DNA of 43,103 bases from Chloroflexota bacterium (GCA_005880175.1 VBJR01000287.1:1-43103); one strand, 5' to 3'; shown: positions 7,136 to 14,548, numbered from the stretch's first letter. Made by a program: numbers and translations. The notes: generated by a model not told the origin, from the letters alone.

Positions 7136-8026
7136 TCACCGGCCGCGGCCGAGCAGGCGAGCGAGGCCGCGGGGGGAGCCGGACGGTGGCGCGGCGGCCA
7201 CGCCCAGCGCCGCGGCGACCGCGGCCACCAGGCGACCGGCGCTGGCGGGACGCCGGTCGGGGCGGCGCGCCAGCCCGGCCGCCAGCACCCCGTCCACCGC
7301 CGCCGGCAGATACGGGTTGACCGAGCTGGCGGGCGGCGACCCGGCCTCGCTGCCATGGTCGCGTGGCGTGCGCCCGGTCAGCATCTCGTACACGACGACG
7401 GCCAGAGCGTACACGTCGGTGCTGGCGCCGGCGCGCTGGCCCAGCCGCTGCTCGGGCGCCATGTACGCCGGGGTGCCGAGGCCGGCCCAGGGCTCGCCGC
7501 CGTCCGGCTCCGCGGCGGCCTGGGCGATGCCGAAGTCCGCGAGCTGGACGGTGCCGTCGTTCCCGAGCAGGACATTGGCCGGCTTCACGTCGCGGTGCAC
7601 GATGCCGACCTGGTGGGCGTGGTCGAGCGCCGCCGCGATCCGCTCGGCGACGTGGAGCGTCTCGGCCGGCCGCGGCACCCCGTCGCGCAGGCGGTCGGCC
7701 AGGCTGCGGCCGGCGACGTACTCCATGACGATGAACGGCGTCCCGTCCGGGGCCACGCCGCAGTCGAGGACGCCGACGACGTTCGGGTGGCGCAGCCGGG
7801 CGGCCACCCGCGCCTCGCGCAGCAGCTGGTCGCGCGGCGAGGCCGCGCGGGGCCGCAGCACCTTGATCGCCCGCTCGACGTCCATGACCTCGTGCCGGGC
7901 CCGGTAGACGGCGGCGTACGCGCCGGCGCCCACCCGCTCCAGGAGCCGGTAGGGGCCGAGCAGCGGGGCCGCCTCCCCGCCGCCGATGCCTTCGATCGCC
8001 GAGAGCGAGACCGTGTGGAGCGCCAT
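7136..8026 (-). CDS. Serine/threonine protein kinase (PknB-like catalytic domain)
   Basis: 296 residues, a compact Hanks-type kinase without transmembrane or extracellular sensor part. Visible are the glycine loop (GAGAYA, 33-38), ATP-anchoring K55 in AIKVL, catalytic loop HRDVKPAN (144-151, D146), DFG at 164-166 and the activation-segment MAPEQ. A short Ala/Pro-rich tail follows the domain. ATG at 8026 is chosen because it starts the family-like N-terminus; upstream frame continues without homology. Stop is 39 nt from the lyase gene in the same direction, so co-transcription is possible. It is divergent from the plus-strand operon starting at 8100, with a 73-nt shared upstream region. Soluble localisation is inferred. 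Confidence 0.88.
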   Translation of the reverse strand: MALHTVSLSAIEGIGGGEAAPLLGPYRLLERVGAGAYAAVYRARHEVMDVERAIKVLRPRAASPRDQLLREARVAARLRHPNVVGVLDCGVAPDGTPFIVMEYVAGRSLADRLRDGVPRPAETLHVAERIAAALDHAHQVGIVHRDVKPANVLLGNDGTVQLADFGIAQAAAEPDGGEPWAGLGTPAYMAPEQRLGQRAGASTDVYALAVVVYEMLTGRTPRDHGSEAGSPPASSVNPYLPAAVDGVLAAGLARRPDRRPASAGRLVAAVAAALGVAAAPPSGSPRGLARLLGRGR

Positions 8027-8099
8027 GCCGGCCACCGTAGCCGCGCGAGACAGACAAAAAACGGACAATGCGGCCGGCGGCGGCCGGGGCCGTTCCCGG

Positions 8100-8684
8100 A
8101 TGATTACCCGGATGCGGCAGGCGGCCCTGCGCACCCTGCTCGTGGTGTCCGAGCGACCGCACCCCTGGGCATTCCTGCGCGACCGCCTGGACGCCGACCT
8201 GGTCACGGTGTCCTGGGCTCGGCCCGCCGACGCCGGGCGGGCGCGCGCGCCGTGGATGCTGGCCGGCGCGGGCGCGCAGGCCGGCGCGCTGGCGGCGTTC
8301 CGCGACCGCCTGCTGTGCTGGCGCTGGGTGGGCGCCGCCCCGGCGGACCTCCCCGCCCCGCCGCTGCCCTGCGCCGACTGGCACGAGCTGGCGGCGGCCG
8401 TCGAGCGGGCGCTGGCCGTGCGGCTGGCCGGGATCAGCCTGGCCCCGGGCCGCGGGCTGGTCCTTCCCGACGGCACGTACCTGGCGGGCGCGGCCGGCCT
8501 GGAGGCGCTCCTGGGCGCCCACCCCGAGGGCCTGCCGGTGGCCCGGCCGACCGCGCGTCTGCGCGCCGCGGCCGCCCACGCCGGCGAGCTGCTCCGGCGC
8601 CGCGGGCTGCCGCTCCGCGTGGACTGGGCGGGCGGACGGCTCACGCTGGCCGAGGAGGCGGGAGGCGGTGGTCGCGCCGCCTGA
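8100..8684 (+). CDS. Hypothetical protein, first gene of atypical two-component operon
   Basis: 194 residues, family not recognised. Residues 10-35 (LRTLLVVSERPHPWAFLRDR) resemble the first strand and helix of a receiver domain but lack the acidic pocket. The C-terminal 75 residues (RGLVLPDGTYL, then two helices and a final strand GGRLTLAEE) could be a winged-helix-like fold; both are weak impressions. ATG at 8100 begins soon after the divergent promoter region; an in-frame ATG at 8112 is an alternative. The 3' end overlaps the receiver gene by 17 nt. Context suggests a partner of that signalling pair. Confidence 0.5.
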   Translation: MITRMRQAALRTLLVVSERPHPWAFLRDRLDADLVTVSWARPADAGRARAPWMLAGAGAQAGALAAFRDRLLCWRWVGAAPADLPAPPLPCADWHELAAAVERALAVRLAGISLAPGRGLVLPDGTYLAGAAGLEALLGAHPEGLPVARPTARLRAAAAHAGELLRRRGLPLRVDWAGGRLTLAEEAGGGGRAA

Positions 8685-9315
8685 GGTGCTGCTGCTCGAG
8701 GACGACCTCCAGGAGCTGCGCGCTCTGGAGGAGGTGGTGCGCGGCGCCAGCCTGGAGCCGGTCGCCGCGTCCGGGCCGGCGCAGGCGCTGACCCGCCTGG
8801 AGCACCACGACCCGCTGCTGGCCGTGATCGACCTGGACATGTCGCGGGCGCCGGCCTCCGAGCGCCGCGCCGGTGTCCACGACGTGCTCCGGCGGCTCCA
8901 CCTCCACCACCTCAACTGCATCCCGCTGGTCTACTCCGCCGGCGTCGAGACGATCGACGACCAGGCCCGCGTGTACGAGAGCCACCCGCACGCCCTCTTC
9001 CAGTCCAAGCGCCACGGCCTGCCCCGGCTGCTCCAGCGCATCGAGGGCCTGCTCGGCGGCCGCGTCGGCGACCTGGCCCTCCGGCGGGGCGTCGTGGTCC
9101 ACGTGCCCAGCGGCCGGACGACCAACCATCGCGTGGCCGTGACCCTGCTGGCCGCCCGCCGCGCCAACCGCGGCGTCGTGCTGCGCGAGAGCGACGCCCG
9201 GGCCGCCCGCCGGCTGAACGACTGGCTGGACGAGGTCGGCTCGAACGTCCTGGTGCGAGCCCTCGGCGGCCGCCACTACCAGCTCGCGACCCGCGACCCG
9301 CGGGCGGAGCCGTGA
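8668..9315 (+). CDS. Response regulator-like protein with unusual output domain
   Basis: 215 residues. The N-terminal receiver (about 5-125) has the acidic pair in LLLEDDLQEL, the phospho-acceptor Asp in AVIDLDMS (about residue 54), a Ser in LVYSAG and the Lys in FQSKRHG, so it should be phosphorylatable. The C-terminal 90 residues (VVVHVPSGRTTNHRVAV onward, ending ALGGRHYQLA) are not a standard LuxR or LytTR output. They have a faint OmpR-like winged-helix pattern. GTG at 8668 is supported by AGGAGG at 8653-8658 inside the upstream gene. The next gene overlaps by 4 nt (GTGA). Confidence 0.7.
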   Translation: MVAPPEVLLLEDDLQELRALEEVVRGASLEPVAASGPAQALTRLEHHDPLLAVIDLDMSRAPASERRAGVHDVLRRLHLHHLNCIPLVYSAGVETIDDQARVYESHPHALFQSKRHGLPRLLQRIEGLLGGRVGDLALRRGVVVHVPSGRTTNHRVAVTLLAARRANRGVVLRESDARAARRLNDWLDEVGSNVLVRALGGRHYQLATRDPRAEP

Positions 9316-10631
9316 GGCTCGAGCCGTCGGAGGTGCCGGGGCTCCCGCTCCCGGCGGCCCTGGTGGACGGCGACGGCGGCACCGTGGCGGCCACGCCGGA
9401 GTGGGCCGGCCGCTGCCCGGGCACGCTCGCGTACCGGGCCGGCGCCTGGCACCTGCTGGTGGCGCCCGACGCGCCGGCGCCCGAGCTCGACGCGCTGATG
9501 GGCCGCCTGCTGGACGAGCTCGCGGCGGCGGCCGCGGTCTCGACCGGCGACGCCGCCCTCCAGACGACGGTCCTCGCCGCCGGCCTGGCCCTGGTCGCCG
9601 GCCGACCCGCCGACGCCGACCCGCCGGGCACCGCCGGGGACGTGATCGCGCTCACGGCCGCCGCCGTCCGCGCCCGCACGCAGGGCCTGGCGGTCCAGGT
9701 CGTCGGGCCGCTGCCGGCGCAGGCCGTCCCGGCGCCGGCGGCGATCGCGCTGGCGCTGGTCCAGCTGGCCGTCAACGCGCGCCAGCACGAGGCGGCGGAG
9801 CGCGTGCTCCTGCGGGTGGGCGCCGGGCCGACGTTCGCGGTCGAGTGGCCAGGCGCGCCGCGGCCGGCGGCCGCGGTCCGCTCCGCGCGGCACGCGCTGC
9901 GGCGGGAGCGGTGGGGCTGGGGCTACGTGCGGATGGTCGCGGACGCGCTCGGCGGCGCGGCCCTGCCGCCCGGGCCGGCCGGGCACGGGCTGACCGGCGC
10001 CTGCCTCGGCCTCGGGCCGGCGCGGCTGGGCCTGCCGGTCGCGTGCCTCCGCGACGGCCGCGTGGAGCGCGCCTCCCAGGCCTGGGAGGAGGAGCCCGGC
10101 ACGCCCGCCCAGGGCGAGCCGGTGGACGGCCAGCTCACCGCTCTCGCCGCCGCCGCCGGCGGGCAGCCGGGCCTCACCGTGTTCCAGGGCGAGCACCGGG
10201 CGCGGCTCCGGCGCGAGCGGACCTGGGTGGCGCTGGCGCCGGAGAGCGGGTCCACGCGGGCGCGCGACCTCCTCCGTGGCCTCCACCACGAGCGGGCGCT
10301 GTGGAGCGCCCCCGAGCCGCACGCGACGCGCGTGTCCGCCCTGACCACGCTGCTCCAGGTGGCGATGGGCGAGCCCTGGCCGAGCGTGCCGCCCAGCGTC
10401 TGGGCGGAGACCCTGCCGGCGGCCTGTGCCGCCCTCGGCGTCGCGCCGCCCGAGCGGCTCGACTCCGTCGCGGCCCCCGAGCCGCGGGCGGTGGCCCTGC
10501 TCCTGGCGGAGGCCGGCGGCCGGCTGGTGCGGCGCGGGGACGAGGTCTGGCTGGCCGGCGCCGACCCCGCCAGCCCGCTGCTGCGAGCGCTGGGCGGAGA
10601 CGCCGCCGGCTGGCTCCGGGTCACCGGCTGA
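9312..10631 (+). CDS. Putative histidine kinase-like ATPase protein
   Basis: 439 residues. A GHKL-type ATPase region is suggested at about 130-235: ALVQLAVNARQHE resembles the N box, and RWGWGYVRMVADALGG followed by a glycine-rich stretch resembles the G2 box of sensor kinases. No DHp helix with a clear phospho-accepting His, no membrane segment and no PAS/HAMP domain is visible. The C-terminal 200 residues are Ala/Leu-rich and unrecognised. Coupling to the receiver gene (GTGA overlap) supports a sensor role. It may be a degenerate or cytosolic kinase; function is inference. Confidence 0.55.
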   Translation: MRLEPSEVPGLPLPAALVDGDGGTVAATPEWAGRCPGTLAYRAGAWHLLVAPDAPAPELDALMGRLLDELAAAAAVSTGDAALQTTVLAAGLALVAGRPADADPPGTAGDVIALTAAAVRARTQGLAVQVVGPLPAQAVPAPAAIALALVQLAVNARQHEAAERVLLRVGAGPTFAVEWPGAPRPAAAVRSARHALRRERWGWGYVRMVADALGGAALPPGPAGHGLTGACLGLGPARLGLPVACLRDGRVERASQAWEEEPGTPAQGEPVDGQLTALAAAAGGQPGLTVFQGEHRARLRRERTWVALAPESGSTRARDLLRGLHHERALWSAPEPHATRVSALTTLLQVAMGEPWPSVPPSVWAETLPAACAALGVAPPERLDSVAAPEPRAVALLLAEAGGRLVRRGDEVWLAGADPASPLLRALGGDAAGWLRVTG

Positions 10632-10641
10632 GCCGGTTACC
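10619..10641 (+). terminator. Hairpin overlapping stop codon of kinase-like gene
   Basis: Arms GGTCACCGGC and GCCGGTTACC (one mismatch) enclose TGA, the stop codon of the upstream gene, as the loop. The stem is followed by CCAAAAG rather than a T-run. A terminator between this operon and the DUF6230 promoter is likely but not certain. Confidence 0.45.
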
Positions 10642-10649
10642 CAAAAGTA

Positions 10650-10700
10650 GTACGGCAACGTACTCGACCGTTGACATCGGGTACGCACAAGTACCAGACT
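10650..10700 (+). promoter_or_regulatory. Promoter with two GTAC-N6-GTAC motifs (upstream of first DUF6230 gene)
   Basis: TTGACA (10671-10676) and CAGACT (10695-10700) are spaced 18 nt as a sigma70-type promoter. GTAC-N6-GTAC occurs at 10650-10663, just upstream of -35, and at 10681-10694, filling the spacer. The block TTGAC.TCGG to AAGTACCAGACT recurs before the second DUF6230 gene, so a shared regulator is likely. Untranslated leader to the ATG at 10806 would be about 100 nt. Confidence 0.6.
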
Positions 10701-10805
10701 CGACGGCGACGAAGGCGTCGCCGACCTGGAGGCGCCCGACGGGTGAGAGTGGCCCGTTTCACGAGAGAGGGGAGCGGGTTGCGGATGATCTAGGGAGGTT
10801 TGCCG

Positions 10806-11456
10806 ATGGCTGACGGAAACCCGCCCATGGACGAGGGCAGGATCCGCTGGCGGCGTGCGGGAGCGATGCTCGCAGCCGCCGCGGCCGCGGGCGCGGTGCT
10901 GGTGGTGCTCACCGCGCAGGGTATTCTCGCGGCCCAGTTCGCGATCTCCGGGGTTCCCTTCACGGTCACGTCGACGCGGCTGGACGGCACCGGCTTCGAG
11001 CAGTTCGGCTTCTTCGACAGCATGACGCCCAACAGCCCCAACGCGTCCAACTGCCTGGGTGCCGCGACGGCGAACCAGGGCAACTGCGGCGGGACGGTCC
11101 TGGTGGCGGTCTCCGCGATCAAGTCCGCGACGCTGTCCGACCTGTGCCAGAGCGTCAACCTGGGCGGCACCAACCTCAAGATCACCGCCGGCGGCGGCGG
11201 GCGGCCGGTCCAGGCGACCACGCTCGTGGTGGACTCGGACCTGCTGACGGGTGACGCCACGTTCAACAACATCGCCATCGGCCAGGACGCGAGCACGTTC
11301 ACGGAGGTCCCCGGGGTGACGGGGCCGCCCGGCGACTTCGGCCAGCAGGCCGACTCGGTGACGATCACCAACCTGCGCCAGGACAACTTCGCGACCACGG
11401 CGGCGGCGTTCTCGCTGCCCGGACTGACGCTGACCTTCAGCGACACGGGCTGCTGA
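10806..11456 (+). CDS. DUF6230 family exported/membrane protein (copy 1)
   Basis: 216 residues. After a charged start, residues about 18-40 form one hydrophobic segment rich in Ala and Val (signal anchor or signal peptide). A beta-rich, Gly/Thr-rich extracytoplasmic domain with five Cys follows. Ala-Ala-Gln near the end of the hydrophobic stretch could be a signal peptidase I site. ATG at 10806 is preferred over TTG 6 nt earlier because GGGAGG (10793-10798) is 7 nt upstream. The family is known from actinomycetes beside DUF6114 proteins, as here, with no established function. A second pair follows 500 nt on. Confidence 0.75.
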   Translation: MADGNPPMDEGRIRWRRAGAMLAAAAAAGAVLVVLTAQGILAAQFAISGVPFTVTSTRLDGTGFEQFGFFDSMTPNSPNASNCLGAATANQGNCGGTVLVAVSAIKSATLSDLCQSVNLGGTNLKITAGGGGRPVQATTLVVDSDLLTGDATFNNIAIGQDASTFTEVPGVTGPPGDFGQQADSVTITNLRQDNFATTAAAFSLPGLTLTFSDTGC

Positions 11457-11482
11457 TCGGATTGGCAGTGGACCTCGAGATT

Positions 11483-11503
11483 CCGCCGGGCCCCGCCCGG
11501 CGG
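11483..11503 (+). promoter_or_regulatory. GC hairpin between DUF6230 and DUF6114 genes
   Basis: Perfect 8-nt arms CCGCCGGG / CCCGGCGG with loop CCCCG. The right arm runs into GGGG, the only Shine-Dalgarno-like sequence before the ATG at 11515. It could lower translation of the second gene or act as a partial terminator. Confidence 0.4.
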
Positions 11504-11514
11504 GGTCTCACGCC

Positions 11515-11895
11515 ATGATGGGGCGCGCCTGGCGGGCCTGGAGCCACTGGCGGCGCAGCCGGCCGTTCTGGGGCGGCCTGCTGGTCCTCGTCGGCGCGGC
11601 CGAGATCCTGGTCACCGAGGTGGTCCCGCTGCGGGTGATCCTGCACCTGGGCCCGGAGGGCATCGCCGGCTACCTGCTGCCCATCGTCATGCTGGTCTGC
11701 GGGTTCCTGCTCTGGTTCAACCCGGAGCAGCGCCTCTTCTACTCGATCCTCTCCGTCCTGCTCAGCCTGGGCACCTGGGTCACGTCGAACCTGGGCGGGT
11801 TCATCCTGGGGATGGTGCTCGGCGTGGTGGGCAGCTCGCTGGCCTTCGGGTGGCAGGTACCCAAACGTACTACCGAGAAGTCAGTTCCCCATTGA
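11515..11895 (+). CDS. DUF6114 family membrane protein (copy 1)
   Basis: 126 residues, with a short cationic N-terminus (RAWRAWSHWRRSRPFWGG) and then about four hydrophobic helices: 20-40, 48-68, 74-92 and 95-115. The RRSRPFWGGLLVLVG pattern is the family hallmark. It is an integral membrane protein, function unknown, partner of the preceding DUF6230 gene. ATG-ATG at 11515 and 11518 are both possible starts. The 3' end carries a GTAC-N6-GTAC motif, and the stop TGA lies within the TTGACT of the next promoter, so coding and control sequences overlap. Confidence 0.75.
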   Translation: MMGRAWRAWSHWRRSRPFWGGLLVLVGAAEILVTEVVPLRVILHLGPEGIAGYLLPIVMLVCGFLLWFNPEQRLFYSILSVLLSLGTWVTSNLGGFILGMVLGVVGSSLAFGWQVPKRTTEKSVPH

Positions 11896-11920
11896 CTTCG
11901 GTACTCGCAAGTACCAGACT
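11857..11920 (+). promoter_or_regulatory. Promoter with two GTAC-N6-GTAC motifs (upstream of second DUF6230 gene)
   Basis: TTGACT (11892-11897) and CAGACT (11915-11920) are 17 nt apart. GTAC-N6-GTAC lies at 11857-11870, inside the DUF6114 reading frame, and at 11901-11914 in the promoter spacer. The arrangement copies the promoter at 10650-10700 and was presumably duplicated with the gene pair. Confidence 0.6.
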
Positions 11921-12001
11921 TCCGGGAGGCTCCCCGTGGGGGGCGTGTGACGGGTGGCGGTCCCCCGGGGACCGCGAAGAAGAGAGAGGGGAGGTTTGTC
12001 C

Positions 12002-12661
12002 ATGATGGACGAAACTGCCGAGCCTGTCGTCGGCCGGACCCGATGGCGGACGTTCCTGCTCGTGCTGGCGCCGACGTACGCGGCGATCGCGGGCCTGCTG
12101 TTCCTGGCCGCGTCGGGGACGCTGGCGGTCTCGTTCGCGGTCTCGGGGACCGCGCTGACGATCACGGCCGACAGCCTCTCCACCGGCGCCGCGGACGGCA
12201 ACGGCGTCGGGCTGTACCAGTTCGGCGTCGCGGACTTCGCCGGCAACGGGTCGCCGGTGCCCCAGGTCGAGACGGTCATCCCGAACGCCGAGCTGGTCAA
12301 CCTGTGCCAGTCGGTGTCCGTCGGACCCGTGACGCTGCGCACCACCGCCGGCACGGCCTCGGGGAGCCCGGTGACCGCGACCGGCCTGGTGGTGGACGCG
12401 ACGTCGATCGCCGCCACGAGCGCGACGTTCACCAACATCGACATCGGCCAGGACATGGGGCAGTTCACGAGCCCCGCGCTGACCGCGCCGGCGGGCCGTG
12501 GCAGTGGGCCCAACGTGGCGACCGGCCCCGTCCCGGCGGGGACGTTCGGCCAGACGGCCACGAAGGCCACGCTCGGCGGCCTGCGCCAAGTCGCCAGCGG
12601 GCAGACGGCGGCGTCCCTGACGCTGCCCGGTCTCAACGTCGGTTTCGGAGCGCCGTGCTGA
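12002..12661 (+). CDS. DUF6230 family exported/membrane protein (copy 2)
   Basis: 219 residues. A cytosolic head of about 17 residues leads to one hydrophobic segment (about 18-45), then a beta-rich, Thr/Val/Gly-rich outer domain. AVSFAVSGTALTITADSL matches the AAQFAISGVPFTVTSTRL position of copy 1, and TFTNIDIGQDM matches TFNNIAIGQDA. ATG at 12002 is chosen over an earlier in-frame start because GGGGAGG (11988-11994) lies 7 nt upstream. It has fewer Cys than copy 1. Together with the following DUF6114 gene it is a diverged duplicate of the upstream pair. Confidence 0.75.
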   Translation: MMDETAEPVVGRTRWRTFLLVLAPTYAAIAGLLFLAASGTLAVSFAVSGTALTITADSLSTGAADGNGVGLYQFGVADFAGNGSPVPQVETVIPNAELVNLCQSVSVGPVTLRTTAGTASGSPVTATGLVVDATSIAATSATFTNIDIGQDMGQFTSPALTAPAGRGSGPNVATGPVPAGTFGQTATKATLGGLRQVASGQTAASLTLPGLNVGFGAPC

Positions 12662-13020
12662 CGATCGACGTCACGGGCTTCCGCACGTGGCAGCGAGCTC
12701 GCCCCTTCTGGGGCGGCCTCTGCTGCGTGCTCGGAGGCGCCGCGATGGCGTACGGGCCGACCACCGCGGTCAAGGTGATCCTCATCTCGGGCACCACGGT
12801 GTGGGCCGGCATCCTGGTCGGCGTGCTCGTCGCGATGATGGGCCTGTTCCTGTGGTTCACGCCCCACCTGCGGCACCTGGTGGGGCTGCTGGCCGTCCTG
12901 TTCTCGGTCGTCTCACTGCTGACATCGGACTACGGTGGCTTCGGCATCGGGCTGATCCTGGGAACGGTGGGGGGAGCCCTGGGCTTCGCCTGGACCCCGG
13001 TCCGCGCGGGGGCGAAGTAG
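12655..13020 (+). CDS. DUF6114 family membrane protein (copy 2)
   Basis: 121 residues, with FRTWQRARPFWGGLCCVLGGA matching the family hallmark and four predicted hydrophobic helices. Length and topology match copy 1. The start is taken as GTG 12655, overlapping the stop of DUF6230 copy 2 by 7 nt; CTG at 12658 is less likely. The tight overlap couples the pair, whereas copy 1 of the pair is separated by 58 nt and a hairpin. Function unknown; probably forms a membrane complex with its DUF6230 partner. Confidence 0.72.
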   Translation: MLTIDVTGFRTWQRARPFWGGLCCVLGGAAMAYGPTTAVKVILISGTTVWAGILVGVLVAMMGLFLWFTPHLRHLVGLLAVLFSVVSLLTSDYGGFGIGLILGTVGGALGFAWTPVRAGAK

Positions 13021-13078
13021 CCCGCTGCTCTGGCGCCTGCTCCGCGACGGCGCCCTGGCGCTGGCCGCCGCCACGGCC

Positions 13079-13675
13079 GTGGCGGCGGTCGCGCTCGCCG
13101 CGCTGACCGCCCGGGTCGAGGGCCCGAGCATGTCGCCGACGCTGCGCGACGGCGACCTCCTCCTGGTGGACCGGCTGGGTCCGCGCCTGGCGCCGCCGGC
13201 CCGCGGCGACGTCGTCGTCATCGCCCTGAACCCCAGCGGCGTGCCCGGGGTCAAGCGCGTGGTGGCGGTGCCGGGCGACACGGTGGCGATCGACGGGACG
13301 CACGTGGACGGCCCGGGCGGCCGGCCGCACCCCGTGGTCCTGCTCCGGCCCGGCGGCGCCGGCCCGTGGCGGCAGCTCGACGAGCCGTACCTGGCGGGCG
13401 ACTGGGGCCGGCCGGAGTTCTGCTGCGACGCCGGCGGCCGGGCGGGCGGCCCGGCGGCCCGGCCGCTCACCGTGCCGGCCGGGGAGTTCTTCGTGCTCGG
13501 CGACAACCGGGGGGTGTCGATCGACTCCCGGACGTTCGGGCTGGTCCCGCGCGACCGCATCCTCGGCCGGGTCCTGACGCGCTACTGGCCGGCCGGCCGG
13601 GCCGGCGGCCTCGGGCCGGAGGCCTCGCTGGCTCGCTCCCACACCGACCTTGACGGCTCCACTACTGGCCGGTAA
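13079..13675 (+). CDS. Type I signal peptidase
   Basis: 198 residues from the first standard start (GTG 13079). Catalytic Ser17 sits in GPSMSPTL and the general-base Lys59 in VKRVVAVPGD; GDNRGVSIDSR is the conserved C-terminal box. The Ser-Lys dyad is the ordinary bacterial type. The frame stays open upstream from 13022 and encodes an excellent membrane anchor (RLLRDGALALAAATAVAAVA). The true start may therefore be a non-canonical CTG near 13025, and the annotated start leaves a shortened anchor. It is downstream of two DUF6230-DUF6114 pairs and upstream of a secreted protein, suggesting a dedicated processing enzyme. The stop codon lies in the -10 box of the next promoter. Confidence 0.88.
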   Translation: MAAVALAALTARVEGPSMSPTLRDGDLLLVDRLGPRLAPPARGDVVVIALNPSGVPGVKRVVAVPGDTVAIDGTHVDGPGGRPHPVVLLRPGGAGPWRQLDEPYLAGDWGRPEFCCDAGGRAGGPAARPLTVPAGEFFVLGDNRGVSIDSRTFGLVPRDRILGRVLTRYWPAGRAGGLGPEASLARSHTDLDGSTTGR

Positions 13676-13709
13676 TATCCACCAGGTCGGTACCGATACG
13701 TACTAGTAC
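13650..13709 (+). promoter_or_regulatory. Sigma70-like promoter and triple GTAC operator for secreted protein gene
   Basis: TTGACG (13650-13655) and TAATAT (13673-13678) are spaced 17 nt, a near-ideal promoter inside the end of the signal peptidase gene. Downstream, GTAC-N6-GTAC (13690-13703) plus a third GTAC (13706-13709) falls at about +5 to +24. That position suits a repressor, unlike the spacer position of the other copies. Confidence 0.65.
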
Positions 13710-13790
13710 TCGGATCTGCGGGCCCGCTCAGCCGGACGGAGAGATGCATCCTGCTGCGACCCATACCCATACAGGAGGGGTACTGATCCC

Positions 13791-14465
13791 ATGCGCAGGT
13801 ACTGGTTCCTCGGGATCGCGGGCGCGATCGCGGCGGCGCTTGCCGCCCTGCCGCTGAGCGCGTCCGCGGCGAGCGCGATCCTGACGGTCGGGAGCTCCAG
13901 CGGCCCGGCCGTGGCCTCCGGCGACTCGCTGAGCGGCGCGCTCAGCGGCAGCGCCACGTTCGTCAACAGCTCGAGCAGCAGCCAGAAGGTCACGTGCACG
14001 AGCTCTGGCCTCGCGGCGACGGCCGTCTCCAACCCGCCGCCGACCGGACAGGCGACGGAGACGAACTCGGCCCAGACGTTCGGCGGCTGCAGCATCAGCG
14101 GCGTCTTCGGCGCCACTGGCATCAACAGCATCATCACCAACGCCAGCTCGTCCTGCCCCTGGAACGTCAAGGTCGACGACACGACCAGCCCGGCCAGGGC
14201 GACGATCTCGCCCGCGACGGCCACCGGGTGCGCGACGAGCATCGTGGCCACCGTGAACGTCCAGACGATCTTCGGCGCGCAGAACTGCGTCTACAACCCG
14301 ACCGGCGGGAGCATCGGCGGCACCGCCACGACCACGCTGAACTTCAGCAACGTCTCGTTCACCAAGTCGAGCGGGCCCGGGACGTGCTTCGGCACGGCCA
14401 ACTTCAGCGCCACGTACAGCATCACCGACACGACCCAGGGCGGCGGCGCGGTCGTCGTCAACTGA
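13791..14465 (+). CDS. Secreted Ser/Thr-rich cysteine-containing protein
   Basis: 224 residues. A clear Sec signal peptide spans residues 1-28 (Arg-Arg start, hydrophobic core, likely cleavage after SASAASA). The mature protein is Ser/Thr/Gly/Ala-rich, low in charge, beta-like, and has six Cys, enough for three disulfides. AGGAGGGG (13773-13780) precedes the ATG at 13791, about 10 nt away. No enzymatic motif is seen. Own promoter and the adjacent signal peptidase suggest an abundant extracellular or surface structural protein, possibly the exported product of the DUF6230-DUF6114 block. That role is inference. Confidence 0.75.
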   Translation: MRRYWFLGIAGAIAAALAALPLSASAASAILTVGSSSGPAVASGDSLSGALSGSATFVNSSSSSQKVTCTSSGLAATAVSNPPPTGQATETNSAQTFGGCSISGVFGATGINSIITNASSSCPWNVKVDDTTSPARATISPATATGCATSIVATVNVQTIFGAQNCVYNPTGGSIGGTATTTLNFSNVSFTKSSGPGTCFGTANFSATYSITDTTQGGGAVVVN

Positions 14466-14493
14466 CACTCGCGACGCTGGTGGGGATCTGGGG

Positions 14494-14529
14494 GCCGGCG
14501 CCGGGCGCTGGTCCCCGCCCGACGCCGGC
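14494..14529 (+). terminator. GC-rich stem-loop after secreted protein gene
   Basis: Outer arms GCCGGCG (14494-14500) and CGCCGGC (14523-14529) stack on inner GGGCG / CGCCC. It lies between the secreted protein stop and the next gene and lacks a T-run. A terminator is the likely role, or an attenuator for the oxidoreductase gene. Confidence 0.45.
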
Positions 14530-14548
14530 GGCACCTAGGATGTGGGCC

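Noticed and set aside
10650..13709. NtcA sites (GTA-N8-TAC)
   Set aside because: The core pattern fits formally, but flanks lack the usual TGTA/TACA context, genes are unrelated to nitrogen control, and no such regulator is visible; reported only as an unidentified motif.
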